From Actinomycetes bacterium (GTDB lineage: Bacteria; Actinomycetota; Acidimicrobiia; Acidimicrobiales; Palsa-688), in NCBI GenBank assembly GCA_021846485.1, contig JAJZWW010000265.1:1-5066 (forward strand): 5,066 bases of DNA, written 5' to 3'. The notes beneath the pieces were generated by a model. That model was not told the origin of the DNA. It did not search any database and saw only the letters and a list, made by a program, of their open reading frames with translations. Shown one piece after another: positions 1 through 5,066 of this stretch. How positions within the stretch are numbered: the first letter of the stretch is position 1; every line of letters starts with the position of its first letter. A program made the translations under genes and the position numbers.

Positions 1-2827
1 CCCCGCCGGCGCGGTCGGCTCCGGCAGGGTCGGCTCCGGCAGGGTCGGGGTCGAGCCCCACTGGCTCCCGGGGACCCGCTGCCCCCGGGTCTGCCGAGGG
101 TTCCAGGGAAGCCACCGCCGACCCGACGACGGCCATGTCACCGAGGACGGGTCCGACGTCGGCGGAGGCCAAGGCCAGAGCGGGCACCTCCTCCATGCGG
201 GCCAGCCCGGCGCGCACCTGGGCCAGGTCCTCCCGCCGGGCTTCGAGCCAGCTCGACGCGTAGCGCCACGCGTCCTCCTGGACCGCTGCGGTCCAAGGCT
301 CCAGGGGGCCGGGGCCGGTGATCGGCGCCAGCGCGGCGACACCGGCGCGCACCCGGGGCTCGACCAGCTCCCCCGGTCCCAGGCGGTCGCTCGGCGCCAC
401 CGTCGAGAACGTCTCCGCCAGGCGCTTCCTCCCCCGCCACGCCTCGACCAGCCCCGCTTGCACGCAGGCGTTCAGCACCAACAGGGCCTCCGGTGCGCTG
501 AGCCCGAGAGGTCCGTCGGCGAGGGCCCGCACCACGTCGGGTGCCACCACCGGCTCCCCGTCGCCCACCAGGCGGAGGGTCTCGGCCACCGCCGGGCTCC
601 GTGCCGGGTCCGGGGAGACCGTGACGCCGTCGTTGCGGAGGCGGGCCAGGCCGAGCGGCGTCAGGTAGCCCTCCACCAGGGGGCGCAGCTGGCCTCGTGC
701 CAGGCCGACGGCGCCCAACCGGCCGGGCGCGATCACCTCCTCGATCAGCTGGCGCACCACCCGGTCGCCGACCAGCTCCCGGCGCGGCATCACCTCCGCG
801 TGGCGCGGGTGCAGGGCGGAGAGGAGCGGATCGGCCAGGGCGGCCAGCTGCCGGTCGAACGGCAGGCCGGCAAGAGACGGCAGGTCCAGCGCGGCGCTGC
901 CCCCCTGCGGCGAGCCTCCCGGGTAGGCGACAGCCCCCTCGAAGTAGGCCCGGCGCAGGATCTCCCGGGCCTGGGCGGCGTCGGCCTCGGCGCGCCGGGA
1001 GAGCGCCTCGACCAGCTCGTCCCTACCCTCGGCGGCGGCCGCCCCCGACACCAGACGGCGGCTGTGGATGTCGAGGAGGGACTCCATCTCGTCGGGGCGG
1101 AGCACGTCGGGGGTCCACACGGCGAGCCGCTCGGCGGTCGCTGCCAGGGAGCGGGCCCGCCGGCGGGCGTCTCCTGGCTCGTCGAGCTCGACCTCCCCGA
1201 TGAGCACGAAGCCCTCGGCCCCCGCCGCCCGGGCTCGGGCCACGAGGTGGCGGGCGTCTTCGGGGGTGAGCTCGGCGACCCGCCCGGTGCCGACGACCAC
1301 CTCGCGCAAGGTGTTGTGCCACAGCACCTGGCGGCGCGCCGGGCCGATCTCCGCCGCCAGCTGCAAGGGCAGGACCGGCGACGAGCCGAGCTCCACCAGG
1401 GTCGCCACCAGGCGACGGTCCCCGGCGCTCAACTCGGCCCGGGCCTGCGCCACGCGGGCCTGCGCCACCAGCGACGCGTCGGCGTCCAGCTGCACCGTGT
1501 ACGCGGTGGCGTTGGCGTCCGGGCGGGCGACGACGTAGGCGCCGGCGGCGACGATCGGCTCGAGCACGACCGCCTCGAGATAGGAGACGTTGGCCGACGG
1601 GTCGAGGTCGCTGACCCGGCACAACAGCATGAAGGCCAGCTGGGCAGCCGTGCGCGGTCGCTCGACGGGGGAGGCCGCGAGCAGGCACAGCAGCTTCACC
1701 GCCCGGAGGGCCAGGTCCACGTCGGCGGCGTCGAGCAGCTCCCCGGCGGCACGCTCGAAGTACGGGACGACCGTGTCGGCGAAGCGGGCGGTCTCGATCC
1801 GGTCGTGGAGCCGCCCCCGGAAGTGGTCGAAGACCTCGTCGGGGGTGACCAGCGCCGGGTAGGGCCGGTCGAGGTTGGCGGCGACCCGACGGCAGATGAA
1901 GTCGACCACGCCCCGCTGCTGGGAGAGCACGAACCGCAGGCCTTCGAGCAGCGTGAGGGTCTCCGGGTGCAGCGGGTAGCAGCGCTCGAAGCGCTCCTGG
2001 CCGCCGGGGGCGGCGGGAAAGGCGGCGGAGGTCTCCTGCCATGCCCTCTCGATCCAGGGGGCGGCCTCGGGGCGCAGGCGCACGAGCCGTCCCCGCACGA
2101 GGTCCTCCACGTGGCGCATGGACAGCGCCAGGCTGGGCTGGTAGCGGTCGCGGATGCGGGCCAGCTCCCTCTGGCTCACGTTGGCGACCTCCTCGATGCT
2201 CTCCTGCAGGGCGGCGAGCACGACCACCGGCGCCTCCCGGGTCCACTCGCCGAGGAACTGCAAGAAGCGGAGATCCTCGGTGAGAGCCGGTCCCTGCTTC
2301 GCCCGCAGGAACTCGCTCAGCTCGTCGAGGAGGAGGAGCACGCCTTGGTGGCCCTCGTCTTCCACCGCTCGGAGAAAGGCGCCCCAACTCGCGCGCCGGT
2401 CCCAGCCGGCGCCGGACCGGGGCTGCCCGAGCGACTGCCACGCCCGTTGTGCGACCACGTCCTCCAAGGGCGTTCCCGACCGGTACTCGACCAGCGGGAC
2501 CCGCACGGCCAGCGACGACCTCGCGGAGAGGGCCAGGGCGCGCAGGGCGGGATCCCAACCGCTCAGGCTCCTCGCCGCCGCCGGGTCGGCGAGCAGCTCG
2601 CCGGCGGCGGCGAGGAAGTGGGACTTTCCCGAGCCGAACGGCCCCACGACGAAAAACCCCGCCCCGCTCGCCGAAGCGGCGGCGGAAGCGCCGAGCACCG
2701 ATCGAAGGCTGTCGACCACGTCACCGGTGAGCACCAGCTCGGCGAGGCGCCCACCGCTCTCGTCGAGGCGGACGACGGTCTCGACGTCGGCGACCTCGAC
2801 CAGGTCGCCGATCACCGGGTCGCTCAC
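1..2827 (-). CDS. Large P-loop ATPase, BrxC/PglY/DUF6079-like (3' end outside window)
   Basis: This is an uninterrupted minus-strand frame of 942 codons from a GTG at 2827-2825, running off the left edge. The start is chosen because GTGA overlaps the stop of the upstream TPR gene, giving translational coupling. Seen in the translation: Walker A GPFGSGKS at residues 62-69, followed by HFL; Walker B LLLLDE with D168/E169, continuing as LSEFL; a sensor-like strand around 200-208 (VVVLAALQE); and an RxRDRY segment at 223-228 that may hold an arginine finger. Residues near 466-530 and 775-795 look like winged-helix segments. There is no signal peptide or membrane segment, so the protein is probably cytoplasmic. 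The FGSGKSHF type of P-loop, the LDELSEFL Walker B and the great length resemble ATPases of BREX-like systems (BrxC, PglY, DUF6079), which are needed for phage defence. Family assignment is by motif memory only. A generic AAA+/STAND-like ATPase remains possible. The end present here is a low-complexity Pro/Ala/Gly/Asp stretch. Confidence 0.88.
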   Translation of the reverse strand, partial: MSDPVIGDLVEVADVETVVRLDESGGRLAELVLTGDVVDSLRSVLGASAAASASGAGFFVVGPFGSGKSHFLAAAGELLADPAAARSLSGWDPALRALALSARSSLAVRVPLVEYRSGTPLEDVVAQRAWQSLGQPRSGAGWDRRASWGAFLRAVEDEGHQGVLLLLDELSEFLRAKQGPALTEDLRFLQFLGEWTREAPVVVLAALQESIEEVANVSQRELARIRDRYQPSLALSMRHVEDLVRGRLVRLRPEAAPWIERAWQETSAAFPAAPGGQERFERCYPLHPETLTLLEGLRFVLSQQRGVVDFICRRVAANLDRPYPALVTPDEVFDHFRGRLHDRIETARFADTVVPYFERAAGELLDAADVDLALRAVKLLCLLAASPVERPRTAAQLAFMLLCRVSDLDPSANVSYLEAVVLEPIVAAGAYVVARPDANATAYTVQLDADASLVAQARVAQARAELSAGDRRLVATLVELGSSPVLPLQLAAEIGPARRQVLWHNTLREVVVGTGRVAELTPEDARHLVARARAAGAEGFVLIGEVELDEPGDARRRARSLAATAERLAVWTPDVLRPDEMESLLDIHSRRLVSGAAAAEGRDELVEALSRRAEADAAQAREILRRAYFEGAVAYPGGSPQGGSAALDLPSLAGLPFDRQLAALADPLLSALHPRHAEVMPRRELVGDRVVRQLIEEVIAPGRLGAVGLARGQLRPLVEGYLTPLGLARLRNDGVTVSPDPARSPAVAETLRLVGDGEPVVAPDVVRALADGPLGLSAPEALLVLNACVQAGLVEAWRGRKRLAETFSTVAPSDRLGPGELVEPRVRAGVAALAPITGPGPLEPWTAAVQEDAWRYASSWLEARREDLAQVRAGLARMEEVPALALASADVGPVLGDMAVVGSAVASLEPSADPGAAGPREPVGLDPDPAGADPAGADRAGG
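15..44 (-). repeat. 15-bp tandem repeat in the ATPase gene (PAGAD units)
   Basis: Two exact copies of a 15-base unit (TCGGCTCCGGCAGGG on the plus strand) occupy 15-29 and 30-44, with a decayed copy suggested in bases 1-14. On the coding strand each unit adds five residues reading PAGAD, and the frame is kept. It lies in a Pro/Ala/Gly/Asp-rich stretch that is probably a flexible linker. Slippage could vary the copy number between strains without breaking the gene. Confidence 0.7.
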
Positions 2828-3783
2828 TGCTCGGGGAGCGGCAGCTTGCGTAGCGCTCCGAAGTACGCGCCCCGGCGGCTACCGGCGCGGGGGAGCGCCT
2901 CCTCCAGGGTGTGCCGCAACTCCTCGACGGCACCGCGCTCGGTCTGCAGGCTCACGTAGGAGCTGAACACGTAGCGGTCCTCGGGGTCGGCGGCCAGGCA
3001 TGCCCCGAGCACCCCCGCCGCTTCGTCCAGCCGGCCGGCCTTGCGCAGGGCGAAGCCCTGTTGCTTGCGGGCGAACAGGTCTCCCGATCGCGCCCGCCGG
3101 CCCCACGCGTCGGCTGCCGCCCCTTGATCTCCCTGCTCGCCGCGTATCCGGGCGAGCACCCCGAGCAGGTGCTTGTTGTCCCGGCCGGTGGTCTTCAACA
3201 GCACCTGGACCTCGCGGTCGCGCTTGTCGGGGGGGAGGCCGACCAGCCGGGCCTCGACCAGCTTGGCGTAGGCCCACTCGTCGGAGGGGTCGTGGTCGTG
3301 GGCCAGCGCGTAGCGCGCCTCGGCTTCGTCGAGCCGGCCCCTCTGCATGGCGATGTCGCCGAGCACCACCCACCCACCTGGGGACTCCGGCCGACGCTCG
3401 ACCACCCGCGCGGCGGCCCCCTGGGCGCCGTCCGGGTCACCCATCTTGAGCCGGCACCTGGCCAGCTGAACGAGCGGCCAGTCCCCGTCGTCTCCGAGAG
3501 CGGCGGCATCTTCGTAGCAGCGCGCCGCGTCCGCCCACCGCCCCCCCTTGTAGTGCAGGTCCCCGTGGACCCGTGACGTGAAGGCGGTCGCGCCGGCCGC
3601 CGCCTCGGCCCGGTCGAGGGCTCCGGCCGCTTCCTCGTAGCGGCCCCTCCTGACCTGGGCGTCCGCGAGGTGGGCCAGGGCCACGGGGGATCGGCGCGCG
3701 GCGAGGACCGCTTCGAGGGCGATGACCGCTCCGTCGAGGTCCCCGGAGCGCTTGAGGCGGAGGGCTTCGTCGAGCGTCGGCAT
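2824..3783 (-). CDS. TPR-repeat protein, first gene of the ATPase operon
   Basis: The 319-residue product is made almost wholly of roughly 34-residue helical-hairpin repeats of TPR type. Units are visible at about residues 4-33, 34-66, 67-99, 101-134, 136-168, 204-234, 235-268 and 269-300. Typical signatures are GDLDGAVIALEAVL, GRYEEAAGALDRA, GRWADAARCYEDA, GRLDEAEARYALA and GRLDEAAGVLGACL. Residues about 180-203 (LPPDKRDREVQVLLKTTG) break the pattern. No catalytic motif, signal peptide or membrane helix is seen. TPR proteins act as protein-protein scaffolds, so a partner or sensor role for the ATPase is inferred. The TGA stop overlaps the ATPase GTG by four bases, implying coupled translation. 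ATG at 3783 is the only common start in frame after an upstream TAG at 3822-3820. Its ribosome site (GGGGA) is unusually close to the ATG. Confidence 0.9.
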   Translation of the reverse strand: MPTLDEALRLKRSGDLDGAVIALEAVLAARRSPVALAHLADAQVRRGRYEEAAGALDRAEAAAGATAFTSRVHGDLHYKGGRWADAARCYEDAAALGDDGDWPLVQLARCRLKMGDPDGAQGAAARVVERRPESPGGWVVLGDIAMQRGRLDEAEARYALAHDHDPSDEWAYAKLVEARLVGLPPDKRDREVQVLLKTTGRDNKHLLGVLARIRGEQGDQGAAADAWGRRARSGDLFARKQQGFALRKAGRLDEAAGVLGACLAADPEDRYVFSSYVSLQTERGAVEELRHTLEEALPRAGSRRGAYFGALRKLPLPEQ

Positions 3784-3886
3784 CTTCCCCGCTGAGCCTA
3801 CTGAGAAGCTGTCGCAAGACTACCTCCTGGAGGTGGTCGCCGGCCGAACACCGGCCTCTCAGGGCTCAACCTGATACGACGTAGGC

Positions 3887-3907
3887 AAGTTGAGAAAGTT
3901 GACCAAC
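3887..3907. repeat. AAGTTGA direct repeats, candidate antitoxin operator
   Basis: Two copies of AAGTTGA (3887-3893 and 3896-3902) sit nine bases apart, about one helical turn. The second runs into CAAC, forming the imperfect palindrome GTTG-AC-CAAC (3898-3907). An inverse copy of the core, CTCAAC, lies upstream at 3865-3870. The cluster ends just before the antitoxin ribosome-binding site, where a bound repressor would block transcription or translation of the toxin-antitoxin genes. The elements are short enough to arise by chance. The position and the AT-richer composition relative to the flanks are the reasons for listing it. Confidence 0.35.
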
Positions 3908-3911
3908 GTCT

Positions 3912-3916
3912 GGAGG
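3912..3916 (+). promoter_or_regulatory. Shine-Dalgarno site of the antitoxin gene
   Basis: GGAGG lies eight bases before the ATG at 3925, an ideal distance. The same bases overlap a possible in-frame GTG start at 3916, so the site argues for ATG 3925 as the true start and against the three-residue longer version. Confidence 0.75.
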
Positions 3917-3924
3917 TGACTGCG

Positions 3925-4359
3925 ATGAGCCTGGCCGAACTTGAAGCGCAGGCCTCCCCCGAAGCGGTCCGACTGGCCGCCCGGGTCCTGCAGGCCGACA
4001 TTGCGACAAGCGCATGGGTGGACCAAGTGGGCTTCAGCCTGACCGGAGCCCAGGTGGCCGATCTGCTCGGACGCTCAGAGCAGGCGGTCTCCAAAGACGC
4101 TCGCCTGCTGCGCCTTGCTCGTAGTGACGGGCGCCCCGCCTATCCCGCGTTCCAGTTCGACGGGCGCCGCCAGCTTCCCGGTGTTGCCGAGGTGGTCCGG
4201 GTGCTGAGCGGGGCTCTTACCCCGGCAGGGATCGCCGCCTGGCTGACCGGGACCAACCCGGCGCTCGACGAGCGTCGCCCACTCGACGCGCTGGCGTCGG
4301 GTGGCACCGACGCCGTGCTCGTCGTCGCCCGACGCCTCGCTGCTCGCGCCGCCCAGTAG
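3925..4359 (+). CDS. Xre/MbcA/ParS-type antitoxin (DUF2384)
   Basis: The 144-residue product is the antitoxin of a type II toxin-antitoxin pair. It is expected to bind and block the RES toxin encoded next and to repress its own promoter. An HTH-like segment spans about residues 39-66 (LTGAQVADLLGRSEQAVSKD at 39-58), followed by the YPAFQFDG element at 73-80, common in this family. The C-terminal part has the DUF2384 toxin-binding signature: AAWLTGTNPALDERRPLDAL at 104-123, then a short helix rich in Ala and Arg. The length is normal for the family. ATG 3925 is chosen over GTG 3916 because of the well-spaced GGAGG. The TAG stop shares its last base with the toxin's GTG start, so the toxin is probably made only after antitoxin translation. 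Antitoxin-first order is typical. The early codons are somewhat less GC-biased than the flanking operon. Confidence 0.9.
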   Translation: MSLAELEAQASPEAVRLAARVLQADIATSAWVDQVGFSLTGAQVADLLGRSEQAVSKDARLLRLARSDGRPAYPAFQFDGRRQLPGVAEVVRVLSGALTPAGIAAWLTGTNPALDERRPLDALASGGTDAVLVVARRLAARAAQ

Positions 4360-5018
4360 TGCCGCTCGGAGAGCCGCCCGAACCGGCTGCGCTCGCCGCC
4401 CTCCCCGCCGAGCGCCTGGTCGGGCGCGTCCTGCACCGCGTCTACCGGGCCGGACGCTCCTCACCGTGGTGGTTCGCGTCCGTCGGTGACGACCCGGAGG
4501 TGGCCGGTCGCTTCGACCTGGCCCCCCCTGATGGAGCCTGCTACCTGGCCAGCACCCCGCTCGGTGCGGTCCTCGAAGCGTTCTCCGACTTCGGGCGGGG
4601 GGTGCTCCCCGCCGCTGAGCTCGCCGCCCGTCGCCGGGCCGAGGTCACCGTGCCGGCGGACGCTCCGCGTGCGGCTCGCACGACCGCCGCGCGGGCCCGG
4701 GGCCTCGGGGTGACCCAGGCGTTGTGGGCGGGTGCGCCACGAGCCCTGACCCAACGCTGGGCCCGGGCGTTGCGCCGGGCCGGGTGGCTGGCCGTGTGGA
4801 CCGGCACCGGTCATGACCCCACCGGGCGCAGCCGCAGCACCACCCTCTTCGACGAAGCGGGCGAGCACCCGCCCTACGGTGGGCGCTGGCCGCTCCGATT
4901 GACGGCCCTCGCCGATGACCCGCTCGTGGCCGCCGGCCTGGCCACCTATGACATTGCTCCGCAAGATCTGCGCAATGCGCGACGATGTTGTAGCGTGGGC
5001 AACAGCCCGCGTTTCTGA
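4359..5018 (+). CDS. RES-domain toxin (NAD+-consuming, MbcT-like)
   Basis: The 219-residue product carries a RES domain, the toxin fold paired with Xre/DUF2384 antitoxins. Characterised members (mycobacterial MbcT, Pseudomonas Res) destroy NAD+ and stop growth. Seen here: HRVYRAG around R27, the segment GRFDLAPPDGACYLASTPLG at 50-69 with Y62, followed by E73 (GAVLEAF), and later GHDPTGRSRSTTLF (151-164) with serines 158 and 160, one of which probably matches the family's conserved serine. The Arg, Tyr, Glu and Ser positions agree with the family active site, so the toxin looks intact. The GTG start overlaps the antitoxin stop by one base (TAGTG), and no clear ribosome site precedes it, implying translational coupling. 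The final residues (about 208-219, RRCCSVGNSPRF) look unlike the domain and are encoded across a terminator-like hairpin. Exact chemistry (phosphorolysis or hydrolysis of NAD+) cannot be told from sequence. Confidence 0.88.
   Translation: MPLGEPPEPAALAALPAERLVGRVLHRVYRAGRSSPWWFASVGDDPEVAGRFDLAPPDGACYLASTPLGAVLEAFSDFGRGVLPAAELAARRRAEVTVPADAPRAARTTAARARGLGVTQALWAGAPRALTQRWARALRRAGWLAVWTGTGHDPTGRSRSTTLFDEAGEHPPYGGRWPLRLTALADDPLVAAGLATYDIAPQDLRNARRCCSVGNSPRF
4992..5014 (+). terminator. Hairpin plus T-run in the 3' end of the toxin gene
   Basis: CGTGGGC (4994-5000) pairs with GCCCGCG (5005-5011) around an AACA loop, with one U-G wobble. The stem can extend by a further G-U and A-U pair (4993/5012, 4992/5013). 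The short run TTTCT follows directly. This resembles a small intrinsic terminator for the toxin-antitoxin operon, placed inside the last coding codons. The T-run is short, so termination may be weak. Confidence 0.4.
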
Positions 5019-5020
5019 GA

Positions 5021-5066
5021 TCAGCCCTGCTGACCAGCCACGATGCGTTCGTGGAGCACCGCGAGA
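5021..5066 (-). CDS. Possible C-terminal end of a convergent gene (fragment)
   Basis: Read on the minus strand, a frame enters from the right edge and gives LAVLHERIVAGQQG followed by TGA at 5023-5021. Most of its codons end in G or C, as expected for a real gene in this genome, and the residues look like ordinary protein. If real, it would end two bases past the toxin stop, in convergent orientation. Only 14 codons are visible, so no family can be named. A plus-strand ATG at 5043 (starting MRSWSTAR) overlaps it but lacks a ribosome site. Confidence 0.3.
   Translation of the reverse strand, partial: LAVLHERIVAGQQG

Larger units (their letters stand above)
3784..3924. promoter_or_regulatory. 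Divergent control region between TPR/ATPase and Xre/RES operons
   Basis: This non-coding stretch of about 140 bp separates two divergently read operons and must carry the promoters of both unless transcription enters from further upstream. I see no convincing -35/-10 pair on either strand. It contains several small symmetric elements: ACCTCC-T-GGAGGT (3822-3834), GGCCG-aacac-CGGCC (3842-3856), TCAGG-6 nt-CCTGA (3859-3874), TACG-A-CGTA (3875-3883), and GTTG-AC-CAAC (3898-3907). The hexamer CTCAAC (3865-3870) is the reverse complement of GTTGAG (3889-3894), and AAGTTGA occurs twice nine bases apart (3887 and 3896). Xre-type antitoxins of this class commonly repress their own promoter, so some of these elements may be operator half-sites. 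This is inference. Confidence 0.5.

Noticed and set aside
1023..2558. Minus-strand open frame of 511 codons in another register
   Set aside because: The product is an Arg/Pro/Gly/Ala-rich shadow of the ATPase gene. It has no motifs, and the ATPase frame across the same bases is uninterrupted.
458..2959. Very long plus-strand open frame (833 codons) opposite the ATPase gene
   Set aside because: Its product is dominated by His, Gln, Gly, Arg and Val with no domain pattern, as expected for the antisense of a GC-biased Leu/Ala/Val/Asp-rich gene. The minus-strand frame has clear Walker motifs and a coupled start.
3437..3817. Minus-strand frame from TTG 3817 behind a strong AGGAGG
   Set aside because: The start signal is attractive, but the product is Arg/Pro/Gly-rich and overlaps the well-patterned TPR frame, so it is not called as a gene. 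The signal is kept as a finding.
3842..3856. GGCCG-aacac-CGGCC hairpin as a terminator
   Set aside because: It has no T-run on either strand and lies between divergent genes, where no transcript should end. It is more likely a chance GC hairpin or an operator element.
3798..4094. Minus-strand frame covering the control region and the antitoxin start
   Set aside because: The product is a Ser/Arg/Thr-rich antisense shadow of the antitoxin, which has recognisable HTH and DUF2384 signatures on the plus strand.
1..5066. Insertion sequence, CRISPR array, tRNA or rRNA
   Set aside because: No spaced repeat array, terminal inverted repeats with a transposase, or recognisable RNA gene was found on either strand.

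Overview
The window is very GC-rich. Its genes favour G or C at third codon positions, GTG starts are used beside ATG, and genes overlap by 1-4 bases. This points to a high-GC actinobacterium, but no marker gene here allows a finer placement.

The left three quarters (1-3783) hold a two-gene operon on the minus strand. The first gene (3783-2824) encodes a 319-residue protein built almost entirely of TPR-like helical repeats. Its stop overlaps the GTG start of the second gene by four bases (GTGA). The second gene (2827 to beyond base 1) encodes a large P-loop ATPase with a clear Walker A (GPFGSGKS) and Walker B (LLLLDE). It resembles the BrxC/PglY/DUF6079 type of ATPase found in BREX-like phage defence. 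Its 3' end and any further operon genes lie outside the window, so the complete system cannot be identified here.

A divergent intergenic region of about 140 bp (3784-3924) contains several short inverted and direct repeats and one well-placed Shine-Dalgarno sequence. It presumably carries the control signals for both operons.

The right side (3925-5018) is a plus-strand toxin-antitoxin pair of the Xre/RES type. It consists of a 144-residue antitoxin with an HTH and a DUF2384 (MbcA/ParS-like) toxin-binding end, followed with a 1-base overlap (TAGTG) by a 219-residue RES-domain toxin, a family known to consume NAD+. A stable hairpin followed by T residues lies inside the last codons of the toxin. 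Just past it, a minus-strand reading frame ends at 5021, possibly the tail of a convergent gene.

The most notable feature is the arrangement: a TPR protein translationally coupled to a BREX-like ATPase, back-to-back with an NAD-depleting toxin-antitoxin module. This looks like an accessory or defence neighbourhood. The defence role is inferred from family resemblance and context, not shown by the sequence.
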